From JAIBJN01 sp963839745 (GTDB lineage Bacteria; Actinomycetota; Thermoleophilia; Gaiellales; Gaiellaceae), in the NCBI GenBank assembly GCA_963839745.1, contig CAWIWC010000005.1, positions 1-64,000 of the forward strand: 64,000 nucleotides of DNA. The letters are read 5' to 3'. The notes beneath the pieces are model-generated. The model was given only the letters and a program-made list of their open reading frames with translations, did not search any database and was not told where the DNA came from. The translations under genes were made by a program, and so were the position numbers. Shown in pieces: positions 49,468 to 57,861 of this stretch (its first letter is position 1; every line of letters starts with the position of its first letter).

Positions 49468-50831
49468 AGACGGTGCGCGACGACCTCCTCGGCGCCGCCC
49501 TCCGCGAGCTCGAAGCTCCCGAGCACCGGCCCTCGTTCCACGCCGAGCTGGAGCGTCTCCTCGCCGCCGAGGTCGCCGAGCGGCCCCCGGTTCGCAAGCC
49601 CCATACGACCAGGCGCTGGGCGCTCCGGGCCGCCGCCGTCGCGGCGATGGCGGCCGTCGCCGTGGTGACGATCGACCTCGTGCGGTCGACCGAGGGCCCT
49701 GGGCCGAGCGTGCAAACGGCCAGCGCAGCCGAGATCCAGGCGCGGATGCGGACCGCGCTCGCCGACCTGGAGACGTTGAGCGGGGAGCTCTTCGCCCGGG
49801 GCCGCAGCTACGAGAACGCCTACGGCTGGGATTCCCGCCGGTGGAGCTTCCTCCTCACCGACCGCGGCGACTTCCGGCTGACCGGGCTGAGCCACGAAGA
49901 GAACCTCTCGTACAACGCGCGCCGCGGGGTCCAGCGGACGCTCAACACGAGCGAGAGCCTGGGGACCGACGACCTCTTCGCCATGGTGCGGCGCGGCATC
50001 GCACCGGGCCCGCCGGACTCGTACCCGGCCGAGTCGATCCTCATGAAGGACTTCGGCGCCCTCGTGCGCGCCTTCCTGGCGGCGGACGGCGCGACCGTCG
50101 TCGAGACGGAGTACGAAGGCCGGCCGGCGTGGCGACTGGACGTTCCGGTTCAGGTCAACAAGATCGTCCCGGAGTTCTCGGGTGACGAGCTCTCGCTCTG
50201 GGTCGACCAGGAGACGGGACTGCCCGTGAAGGTCGTCGAGCGGAAGGACGGGCGCACGCTCGACGAGCTCCGCGTCGAGGACTTGACCGTCGACGAGGGC
50301 CTCGAGCCAGGCGCGCTCGCGCTTCGCTTCCCACCCGGCGTCGAGGTCTCGCGGAGCAACGACGGCTTCCGCCGGACGAGCCTCGACGGCGTCCAGAGGG
50401 TCGTCGGCTACGCACCCATCGTCCCCGACTGGCTGCCCGAGGGCTACGAGCTCGCCGAGGTGGCGGCCGGCCCGGGTCAGGTCGGGGTCACGGGCGCCGA
50501 GGCCGGCAACCCGCCGTCCACCGACGTCGTCTCCCTCTCGTTCCGCCGCGGCTTCGACCAGATCGTCGTCACCACGCGGCTCAAGAACGTGCCCGGCTAC
50601 TCGCAGGAATGGGCGGATCCGCTCGCGACCGGCGAAGGCATCGTCGACCGCCCCGAACAGGTCGTCCTGAGCAGGGGAGCGCTGTCCGGCGTCGAAGCGA
50701 ATGTCCTGGTCGTCCCGCGGAACATCCCTCACCTCTGGGCGCTCACGGACGACCTCGTCGTCACGGTCGCCGGCGACCTCAGCCGTGAGGAGCTGATCCG
50801 CGTCGCCGAGTCCCTGGAGCGCCGCTCGTGA
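49464..50831 (+). CDS. Membrane-anchored LolA-like protein, probable partner of the sigma factor
   Basis: 455 residues. A cytosolic N-terminus of about 50 residues is followed by a membrane helix (ALRAAAVAAMAAVAVVTIDL) and a large extracytoplasmic part with a LolA/MucB-like beta-half-barrel (FLLTDRGDFRLTGLS, LSLWVDQETGLPVKVVERKD) and a DUF4367-like C-terminus with DWLPEGYELAEVA. There is no clear ZAS zinc motif. The GTG overlaps the sigma stop. By analogy with RseB/MucB or anti-sigma proteins it may control the sigma factor; this rests on position. Confidence 0.7.
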   Translation: MKTVRDDLLGAALRELEAPEHRPSFHAELERLLAAEVAERPPVRKPHTTRRWALRAAAVAAMAAVAVVTIDLVRSTEGPGPSVQTASAAEIQARMRTALADLETLSGELFARGRSYENAYGWDSRRWSFLLTDRGDFRLTGLSHEENLSYNARRGVQRTLNTSESLGTDDLFAMVRRGIAPGPPDSYPAESILMKDFGALVRAFLAADGATVVETEYEGRPAWRLDVPVQVNKIVPEFSGDELSLWVDQETGLPVKVVERKDGRTLDELRVEDLTVDEGLEPGALALRFPPGVEVSRSNDGFRRTSLDGVQRVVGYAPIVPDWLPEGYELAEVAAGPGQVGVTGAEAGNPPSTDVVSLSFRRGFDQIVVTTRLKNVPGYSQEWADPLATGEGIVDRPEQVVLSRGALSGVEANVLVVPRNIPHLWALTDDLVVTVAGDLSREELIRVAESLERRS

Positions 50832-51844
50832 CCTACCGCCGATATCGCACCTCACGCCGGGGCGCGCGCGTCCTGACCTTCGTCGCGTTCCTCGCCATGA
50901 TCCTGATCGGCGTCGAGGCCGGCGCCCGGGCGCAGCAGGCCGCCGGCGAGCCGGAGCAGAAGGTCGTCGCGCAGGACGTGAGCATCGGCGGAGTCGACGT
51001 CTCGGGCCTCACCGCCGCACAGGCCGAGCGGGCCGTCAGCAGGATGACCTCCGAGCCGCTGACGCTCACGCACGAGACCCAGTCCTGGCGCTTCGCACCG
51101 GAGAGCCTGGGCGCCGACTTCCAGGTCGACGGCGCGGTGCGCGCCGCGCTGGCCGCGCCGGAAGGCACAGCGGTCGCGCTCGGCGTGACCGTGAACGAGC
51201 GCCGCCTCGACCGGTGGACGAAGCGGTTCGCCAAGCGCTTCGACCGCAAGGTTCGCAACGCGAAGATCGTGATTCGCGGCCTGCGGCCGCGCGTGACCCG
51301 CTCCCAGGTCGGGCGCGATCTCTCCCGCTGGGCGACCAGGACTGCGATCCTCAGCGACCTCCGCTCCCACGACCGCGGCCCGCTCGAGCTCCAGGTACGG
51401 GTCACCAGGCCCCGCGTCTCTCAGAACGAGGTCGGCCCGGCGATCGTCATCCGCCGCGCCTCGAACCGCCTGTTCCTCTACCGCGGGCCGGGCAAGGGCG
51501 GCATGAAGCTGCGGAAGCGGTTCGGCGTCGCCACCGGCCAGGCCGCCTACCCGACGCCCCTCGGCAGCTTCAAGATCGTCGACAAGCAGGAGAACCCCTG
51601 GTGGTATCCGCCGGACTCCGACTGGGCCGCAGGCGCAGAGCCCGTCCCGCCGGGGCCGGGCAACCCGCTCGGAACGCGCTGGATGGGCCTCTCCGAGCCG
51701 CTGATCGGGATCCACGGCACACCGGACTCCGCCTCCATCGGCTACTCGGCGTCGCACGGCTGCATCCGCATGCTCGTCTCGGAGGCGGAGTGGCTCTTCG
51801 AGCGTGTCCCCGAGGGCACGCCCGTCTTCATCCTCGACGCGTAG
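50828..51844 (+). CDS. L,D-transpeptidase with peptidoglycan-binding-like domain
   Basis: 338 residues. N-terminal membrane anchor (LTFVAFLAMILIGVEAGA), a PG_binding_4-like region from VSIGGVDVSGLTAAQAERAV to about 190, and a YkuD catalytic domain whose motif is IGIHGTP and SASHGCIRML, with catalytic Cys near 316. It cross-links peptidoglycan through 3-3 linkages or attaches proteins. Its GTG overlaps the previous stop codon, so it belongs to the sigma operon, tying that regulon to the cell wall. Confidence 0.93.
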   Translation: MTYRRYRTSRRGARVLTFVAFLAMILIGVEAGARAQQAAGEPEQKVVAQDVSIGGVDVSGLTAAQAERAVSRMTSEPLTLTHETQSWRFAPESLGADFQVDGAVRAALAAPEGTAVALGVTVNERRLDRWTKRFAKRFDRKVRNAKIVIRGLRPRVTRSQVGRDLSRWATRTAILSDLRSHDRGPLELQVRVTRPRVSQNEVGPAIVIRRASNRLFLYRGPGKGGMKLRKRFGVATGQAAYPTPLGSFKIVDKQENPWWYPPDSDWAAGAEPVPPGPGNPLGTRWMGLSEPLIGIHGTPDSASIGYSASHGCIRMLVSEAEWLFERVPEGTPVFILDA

Positions 51845-51850
51845 GCGAGA

Positions 51851-52456
51851 ATGTCGGGCGTGTGGGAGGGTCTGGCCCAGCGCCTGGAGGGAAAGCTCGT
51901 CGTCCTCGAGCCGCTCGCACCCGAGCACGCCGACGGGCTTCGCGAGGCAGCCGCCGATCCGGCGATCTGGGCGCTCATGACCGTCCACGGCCATCAGGCC
52001 GACGTCTTCGACGAATGGTTCGAGTCGACGCTTGCGAACGCGGCGGCGGGGATCGAGGCGCCGTTCGCGATCATCCTGCGCGAGAGCGGCGAGCCGGTCG
52101 GCAGCTCGAGGTACATGACGCTCCGCCCGGAGCACCGCGGCCTCGAGATCGGCTGGACGTGGCATTCACCGCGCGTCTGGGGAACGGGCGTGAACGTGGA
52201 CGCCAAGCGCCTGCTGCTCGCCCACGCCTTCGACGATCTGGGCTGCCTGCGCGTCGAGTTCAAGACGGACGCCGACAACGAGCGCTCGCGCGCGGCGCTC
52301 GAAGCCCTGCCGGCCCGCTTCGAGGGCGTCTTCCTGAAGCACATGCTCGTCCGCGATGGCGAGCGCCGCGACTCGGCGTACTACGCGATCACCGACGACG
52401 AGTGGCCCGCCGTGCGCGCGAACCTCGAGCGCCGGCTGACGTCGAAGTCAGTGTGA
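51851..52456 (+). CDS. GNAT N-acetyltransferase (RimJ/RimL type)
   Basis: 201 residues. LVVLEPLAPEHADGLREAAA and the core EIGWTWHSPRVWGTGVNVDA KRLL, read as motif A, and FKTDADNERSRAALEAL match the RimJ/RimL/Acetyltransf_3 family. Acceptor unknown. The ATG is 6 nt after the L,D-transpeptidase stop. The TGA overlaps the GTG of a small downstream frame. Confidence 0.87.
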   Translation: MSGVWEGLAQRLEGKLVVLEPLAPEHADGLREAAADPAIWALMTVHGHQADVFDEWFESTLANAAAGIEAPFAIILRESGEPVGSSRYMTLRPEHRGLEIGWTWHSPRVWGTGVNVDAKRLLLAHAFDDLGCLRVEFKTDADNERSRAALEALPARFEGVFLKHMLVRDGERRDSAYYAITDDEWPAVRANLERRLTSKSV

Positions 52457-52683
52457 CTTTCGGTCTACGCCGAAGGCACGCGCTCGTGCTGGCTGTAGTC
52501 CTGGCCGCGATGACCTTGGCCGTCGTCACCTTGATCCCGAGAGGCAGCTCGGATGCCGACGCCGACACTCCCGCCGACCCCACGGCCTGCGCAGCCGCGT
52601 TCAACTTCAGCGACGCCGTCGCCTGCGAGCCTCGCGTCGGCCGGCGGGCGGGAGCTGACAGGCACCGCGAAAGGCTCAAGTAA
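52453..52683 (+). CDS. Small secreted or membrane-anchored protein
   Basis: 76 residues from the GTG at 52453, which overlaps the acetyltransferase stop. A basic start (FGLRRRHAL) and a hydrophobic helix (VLAVVLAAMTLAVVTLI) are followed by an acidic, Ala-rich tail with two cysteines (TACAAAFNFSDAVACEP). No family recognised. The overlap and the membrane pattern support it; its last codons are part of a palindrome shared with the convergent gene. Confidence 0.45.
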   Translation: MTFGLRRRHALVLAVVLAAMTLAVVTLIPRGSSDADADTPADPTACAAAFNFSDAVACEPRVGRRAGADRHRERLK

Positions 52684-52699
52684 CACTTTGTTACTTGAG
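52675..52699. terminator. Palindrome holding both convergent stop codons
   Basis: Arms CTCAAGTAACA and TGTTACTTGAG, 11 bp perfect, loop CTT. Each arm encodes Leu-Lys-stop of one of the two converging genes. A weak, AT-containing hairpin, possibly a bidirectional terminator. Confidence 0.6.
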
Positions 52700-53497
52700 C
52701 AGCCGGGCGTGGAGCTCGGCGCAGAGCTCCGTCGTCGAGGCCGCGACGACCCGTGAGCGGCCGGCGAGGTCGAGCGGCGCCGCGCCGAACGGCGGGTCGT
52801 CGGGAAGGTCGATCGCGAGGCCGCGCTCGCGCACGAGGAGCTGAGCCGCCGCGATATCGACGCTCCGCGCCGGCTTCAGGGAGACGACGGCGTCGACGCG
52901 GCCCGCGGCGAGGTGGCAGAGCGTCAGGGCGAGGGAGCCCATGATGCGCGTGCGATAGGCCAGGCCCACCATCTCGGCCACGTGCTCGGCGACGAGGTCG
53001 GTGCGCGTCGCCTCGAAGCTCAGGATCTCGATCCGCTCCTTCGGCCCCGGCCCGGTGAGCGGCTCGCCGTTCAGGAACGCGCCCTCGCCCTTGCGGGCGA
53101 CCCATTCCTCGCCCGTGCCGAGGTCGTGGACGAAGCCCAGCTCGACGTCCTCCATCCGTGGGCCGGAGGCGACCGCAAGCGAAAGCGAGAAGAACGGGAT
53201 GCCGCGCTTCGCGTTCATGCTCCCGTCGATCGGGTCGCACACGATCCGCAGGCCATCGCCGCTGTCGCCGAAGACGCGCTCGCCCAGCTCCTCGGACACG
53301 AGCGTGAACCCGGTCTCGACTTCCTCGAGCCGGCGCACGACGGCCTCCTCGGCGGCAGCGTCGATCGCCGTCGTCTCGTCCCCGCCCTCGCCGTCGCCGA
53401 CGCGCGGCTCGCGCTCGAGCCGAGTGGGCATCTCCTCGAGCACGCCCGCGACGGCGACCGCGGCGTCGCGGCAGACTTGGAGCCAGTCGACGGTCAC
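52691..53497 (-). CDS. Inositol monophosphatase / fructose-bisphosphatase family protein
   Basis: 268 residues. Metal motif 1 DETTAIDAAAEE, then SEELGERVFGD and DPIDGSMNAKRGIPFFSLSL near 85, the last of the type seen in archaeal and actinobacterial dual IMPase/FBPases; second metal motif PARSVDIAAAQLLV near 208. It removes phosphate from inositol phosphates or fructose 1,6-bisphosphate. GTG start at 53497. Confidence 0.88.
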   Translation of the reverse strand: MTVDWLQVCRDAAVAVAGVLEEMPTRLEREPRVGDGEGGDETTAIDAAAEEAVVRRLEEVETGFTLVSEELGERVFGDSGDGLRIVCDPIDGSMNAKRGIPFFSLSLAVASGPRMEDVELGFVHDLGTGEEWVARKGEGAFLNGEPLTGPGPKERIEILSFEATRTDLVAEHVAEMVGLAYRTRIMGSLALTLCHLAAGRVDAVVSLKPARSVDIAAAQLLVRERGLAIDLPDDPPFGAAPLDLAGRSRVVAASTTELCAELHARLLK

Positions 53498-53530
53498 TGG
53501 GCGCTAGCCCTGTGACCGTGGGGAGGGTGT

Positions 53531-53556
53531 GTGAGGGAACCGGGAGGTTCCTTCAC
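53531..53556. repeat. Inverted repeat next to the dispersed palindrome
   Basis: GTGAGGGAACC, loop GGGA, GGTTCCTTCAC, one mismatch in 11 bp. It lies 10 nt before copy 2 of the dispersed repeat. The 130-bp gap 53498-53627 holds nothing else. Confidence 0.6.
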
Positions 53557-53563
53557 TGCATCA

Positions 53564-53601
53564 AAGAAGGGGGCACGTGGGGGAAACATGGTTTCCCCCA
53601 C
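53564..53601 (+). repeat. Dispersed palindromic repeat, copy 2
   Basis: Leader AAGAAGGGGGCAC, then arms GTGGGGGAAAC (53577-53587) and GTTTCCCCCAC (53591-53601) around loop ATG. Same layout as copy 1. Confidence 0.85.
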
Positions 53602-53627
53602 GGGAGCGAGCCGGAGGCGAGCGACCG

Positions 53628-54758
<1,131 letters not shown>

Positions 54759-54771
54759 CCGTCCTCGGACC

Positions 54772-54777
54772 TAGAAT
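54772..54777 (+). promoter_or_regulatory. -10 box of the HD-nuclease gene
   Basis: TAGAAT, 6 nt before the GTG at 54784. Confidence 0.5.
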
Positions 54778-54783
54778 CGCAGG

Positions 54784-55620
54784 GTGTCGATCGCGGAGCT
54801 GGCCGAGGATCGAGTTGTCGAGGGCCTCTACGCAGTCGCCCGCAAGCAGCGTCTCCGCACACGCTCCGGCAGCCCGTACCTGGCGCTCGAGCTCGTCGAC
54901 CCGACGGGCAAGATCGAGGCTCGGGTCTGGAACGACGTCGAGCTGCTCGACAAACGGTTCGGCGAAGGGGACGCCGTTCGCGTGCTCGGCCGCGTCGAGC
55001 GCTTCCGCGACCGGCTGCAGCTCGAGGTTCGCTCGCTCGAGCCGGCCGAGGACGATCCCGCAACCCTCGTCCCGGTAGGCCGGCGCGACCCCGAGGAGCT
55101 GGACGGGTTCTTCGAGTTCCTGGCCGCCGAGATCGCCCATCCCGGCCTCCGCGCGCTCGTCGGGCGCTTCGTCGGCGACACCGACTTCCGCGCGCGCCTT
55201 CGCGTCCTCCCGGCGACGCCCGACACCCACCACTCGTGGACCGGAGGGCTCCTGGAGCACACGGTTGCCGTCGCCTCGCTTTGCCGGGAGGCGGCGCAGC
55301 TCCATGCGCGCCTGCGAGCGGACATCGTGCTCGCGGCGGCACTCCTCCACGACGTGGGGCGGACGCTCGAGCTCGACCGGGGCCCGCTGTTCCTGCCGAC
55401 CGCGGAGGGCCGTCTTCTCGGCCATGTGCACCTCGGCGTGCGCCTGATCGAGGAGCGGGCGGAAGGCCTGGAGCCCGAGGTGCTGGCCGAGGTCGTGCAC
55501 GCGGTCGCCGCCCATCACGAGGCCCGCGGGGCGAGGACTGCCGAGGCCTCCGTGCTCTACCACGCGAACCAGCTCGACGCGGCCGCGGCCGTGCGCCCCG
55601 TGAAGACGGATGCCGCGTGA
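54784..55620 (+). CDS. YhaM-like 3'-5' exoribonuclease (OB fold plus HD domain)
   Basis: 278 residues. OB-fold nucleic-acid-binding domain at 1-95 (LALELVDPTGKIEARVWND), then an HD domain with GGLLEHTVAVASLC, LLHDVGRTLELDR (the HD pair) and VVHAVAAHHEARG. This two-domain layout is that of B. subtilis YhaM, which degrades RNA and single-stranded DNA from the 3' end; the central insert is shorter here. Divergent from DUF1015. Confidence 0.85.
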   Translation: MSIAELAEDRVVEGLYAVARKQRLRTRSGSPYLALELVDPTGKIEARVWNDVELLDKRFGEGDAVRVLGRVERFRDRLQLEVRSLEPAEDDPATLVPVGRRDPEELDGFFEFLAAEIAHPGLRALVGRFVGDTDFRARLRVLPATPDTHHSWTGGLLEHTVAVASLCREAAQLHARLRADIVLAAALLHDVGRTLELDRGPLFLPTAEGRLLGHVHLGVRLIEERAEGLEPEVLAEVVHAVAAHHEARGARTAEASVLYHANQLDAAAAVRPVKTDAA

Positions 55621-55698
55621 TGCAGCCCGACCCGTGGGAGCGCTGCAGCATCGTCCTCATCCTCCGCACGGCCCGCGTCACAGGCTGGCGCAAGGGCC

Positions 55699-56625
55699 CT
55701 ACCGCGGAGGGCTGAACCGGACGTTCAGGACGTCGCCGTCCTCGACGACGTAGGTCTTGCCCTCGAGCCGCTGCAGGCCCTGCCGGGCGGCCTCGGTGTG
55801 CGACCCGGCGGCGACGAGGTCGTCCCAGCGGATCACCTCGCAGCGGATGAAGCCGTGGGCGAGGTCCGAGTGGATCGTGCCCGCGGCCTCGAGCGCCGTC
55901 CCGCCGCGCCGCAGAGTCCAGGCTCGCGTCTCCTTGTCGCCGGCGGTGAAGAAGCTGACGAGGTCGAGCGCCGCGAAGAGGCGCCGTACGACCTCCTCCA
56001 GCGCCGAACCGCCCTCGCGGAAGGCAGCAGCTTCCTTCTCGGGCAGCTCGGCCAACTCCAGCTCCAGCGACAGATCGACGCCGCCGGGACCGTTGACGAT
56101 CTCGACCATCGGTTTCGTCGTCAGCGGCTCCAGCTCGGGCGGAAGCTCGCGGTCGTAGTCCGAGAGCGGCCGCTCGGCGTCGAGGTGTTCCAGGAGCCGC
56201 TCCAGCTCGGCGACCTCGGCGCGCAGGCCGGTATCGCCGGACTTCGCCTGCTTGGCCACGCGCTCGAGCCGGCGCTCGACGTGCTCGCGGTCGGCGAGCA
56301 GGAGCTCCAGCGCGAGCGTGACCCGGTCGTCTTCGGGGTCGCGGGTGCCCGACCAGCCGTCGAGCACGACGAGCAGCGCGTCGAGCTGCCGCAGGTTCCC
56401 GAGCAGCTGGGCGCCCGTTCCCGGGACGTCGACCACACGCACCGCGGCGGGTGTCACCTTCTTCGGCCCGACGACGGCCGCCACCCGGTCGAGCCTCTCG
56501 TCGGCGATGGGCGCCATGCCCACGTTCTCCTTCGCGGAGACCGTCGCACCGGCCCCGGTGAGCGCGTTGAAGAGGGTCGTCTTCCCCGCGTTCGCGAGGC
56601 CGACGATGCCGACCCCTACCGACAT
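55699..56625 (-). CDS. YchF-like P-loop NTPase, shortened
   Basis: 308 residues against about 360 for YchF. P-loop GLANAGKTTLFNALTGAG at the N-terminus (YchF: GLPNVGKS), G3-like VVDVPGTGAQLLGNLRQLDA, a coiled-coil region near 130-165 and a C-terminal DUF933/TGS domain with EVIRWDDLVAAGS and GDVLNVRF. The glycine-rich switch stretch after DxAG that marks YchF, and the residues giving ATP preference, are absent. The ATG overlaps the stop of the sigma factor upstream. Confidence 0.8.
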   Translation of the reverse strand: MSVGVGIVGLANAGKTTLFNALTGAGATVSAKENVGMAPIADERLDRVAAVVGPKKVTPAAVRVVDVPGTGAQLLGNLRQLDALLVVLDGWSGTRDPEDDRVTLALELLLADREHVERRLERVAKQAKSGDTGLRAEVAELERLLEHLDAERPLSDYDRELPPELEPLTTKPMVEIVNGPGGVDLSLELELAELPEKEAAAFREGGSALEEVVRRLFAALDLVSFFTAGDKETRAWTLRRGGTALEAAGTIHSDLAHGFIRCEVIRWDDLVAAGSHTEAARQGLQRLEGKTYVVEDGDVLNVRFSPPR

Positions 56626-57203
56626 CAGGCGGTTCCGGCCAGCTGGCGCTGGAGCGAGGCGAGCGCCCGGTGCTGGAGCGACTTCACTGCGCCCTCCGAC
56701 TTGCCGAGGATGGTCGCCGCCTCGCCGTTCGAGAAGTTGAACACGAACTTGAGCGTGAGCACCTGCTGCTGGTCCTCGGAGAGGTCCTCGATCATCTCGA
56801 GCATGCTGCGGTGCCCGATCGCGTGCATGGCCTCGTCCTCGGCCGAGCGGTGGTCGGCATCGTGCGGCTCGGGCGGCTCCTCCTCCGGCTGCCAGCGCCG
56901 GCGCGAGCGGAAGTGGTCGATGGCCAGGTTGTGGGCGATGCGGAAGAGCCAGGCCGAGAACGGCGCCTTACGCCACTCGAAGCGCTCGATCGACTCGAGC
57001 ATCTTCACGAAGGTTTGATTCGTCAGGTCCTCCGCGTCGTGGCGGTTGCCGACGGTCATCTGCAGGTAGCTGTAGATGCGGTCGAAGTGCATGAGGTAGA
57101 GGTCCTCGAGCGCCACGCGATCGCCGGCCTGCGCCTGCGCGACCAGCTCCCGCACGTCTACGTCCGGGGCGGCTGCCCCAGCTCCGCTGCCAGCCTCCGT
57201 CAC
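56625..57203 (-). CDS. ECF-type sigma-70 factor
   Basis: 192 residues. Region 2 has YLMHFDRIYSYLQMTVGNRH, DLTNQTFVKMLESIERF and FSAWLFRIAHNLAIDHFRSR; region 4 has LSEDQQQVLTLKFVFNFSNG and GKSEGAVKSLQHRALASLQ. Acidic linker (PEEEPPEPHDADH). No anti-sigma gene is adjacent. GTG start at 57203. Confidence 0.92.
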   Translation of the reverse strand: MTEAGSGAGAAAPDVDVRELVAQAQAGDRVALEDLYLMHFDRIYSYLQMTVGNRHDAEDLTNQTFVKMLESIERFEWRKAPFSAWLFRIAHNLAIDHFRSRRRWQPEEEPPEPHDADHRSAEDEAMHAIGHRSMLEMIEDLSEDQQQVLTLKFVFNFSNGEAATILGKSEGAVKSLQHRALASLQRQLAGTA

Positions 57204-57209
57204 GAAAGG

Positions 57210-57437
57210 CTACGCGGAGGCTGCGAAACCGATCTGCGTCTCTCGGTCAGAACGTCGTACATAGACGACCTTCGCGAGCGAGAGCACGTACGTGCCGTCG
57301 TCGGTCGCGAGCTCGAAGACCGGCTCCGAGGCCGCCAGGGCCGCCGAAAGCGCGTCGGCGACCTCCGACGGGACGTTCGCGCCGACCGACTGGCCGCCCT
57401 CGAAGGCGACCTGGATGCGCACGCTGGGTTCAGACAC
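57210..57437 (-). CDS. Small conserved-type protein of unknown function
   Basis: 75 residues. Beta-strand-rich: VRIQVAFEGGQSVGANVP, then FELATDDGTYVLSLAKVVYV. It resembles the short DUF3107-like actinobacterial proteins that end in a 'visible' beta-strand with YV, but the match is loose. Its start overlaps the end of the epimerase gene by 8 nt, and the sigma gene follows 6 nt later. Confidence 0.6.
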   Translation of the reverse strand: MSEPSVRIQVAFEGGQSVGANVPSEVADALSAALAASEPVFELATDDGTYVLSLAKVVYVRRSDRETQIGFAASA

Positions 57438-57831
57438 CGACTACCTCCGCGAGGACACCGTGCAGCGACTGGGGATGGACGAACGAAACCAGGTGCCCGC
57501 CGAGCCCGGGTCTCGGGTCGCGGTCGATCACCTCGACTCCGTTCGCAGCGAGCTCGTCCACGGCCGCCCGTACGTCGGCCACGGCAAAGCCGACGTGATG
57601 CATCCCCGGGCCGCGGCGCGCGATGAAGCGCCCCACGTGGGTGTCTTCGCCCAGAGGGGAAACAAGCTCGACACGCCCGCTGCCGACACGGAGGTACACC
57701 GCCTCGACGCCCTGCTCTTCGAGCCGCCCTCGCAGCTCCACCTCGGCGCCGAACAGCGATCGGTACGTCTCCACCGCCTCCTCGAGGTCCTCGACCGCGA
57801 AGGCGACATGGTGCACGGAGCGGACGTCCAC
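57430..57831 (-). CDS. Methylmalonyl-CoA epimerase-like VOC protein
   Basis: 133 residues, two beta-alpha-beta-beta-beta units. Metal ligands are in VHHVAFAVEDLEEAVETYR and MHHVGFAVADVRAAVDEL with the acid near the end in HGVLAEVV. Size and PLGEDTHVGRFIARRGPG agree with methylmalonyl-CoA epimerase, which interconverts the (R) and (S) forms in propionate metabolism; no mutase gene lies nearby. Confidence 0.88.
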   Translation of the reverse strand: MDVRSVHHVAFAVEDLEEAVETYRSLFGAEVELRGRLEEQGVEAVYLRVGSGRVELVSPLGEDTHVGRFIARRGPGMHHVGFAVADVRAAVDELAANGVEVIDRDPRPGLGGHLVSFVHPQSLHGVLAEVVGV

Positions 57832-57838
57832 GCGACCG

Positions 57839-57844
57839 ATCCTA
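57839..57844 (-). promoter_or_regulatory. -10 box of the epimerase-epsilon operon
   Basis: TAGGAT, 7 nt before the GTG at 57831; likely drives epimerase, the 75-aa gene, the sigma factor and the YchF-like gene. Confidence 0.5.
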
Positions 57845-57861
57845 GCGGCTGGCCTTGCGTG

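Noticed and set aside
55621..55716. 31-codon frame after the HD-nuclease gene
   Set aside because: MQPDPWERCSIVLIL has no family, no ribosome site and runs into the convergent YchF-like gene; too little to call a gene.
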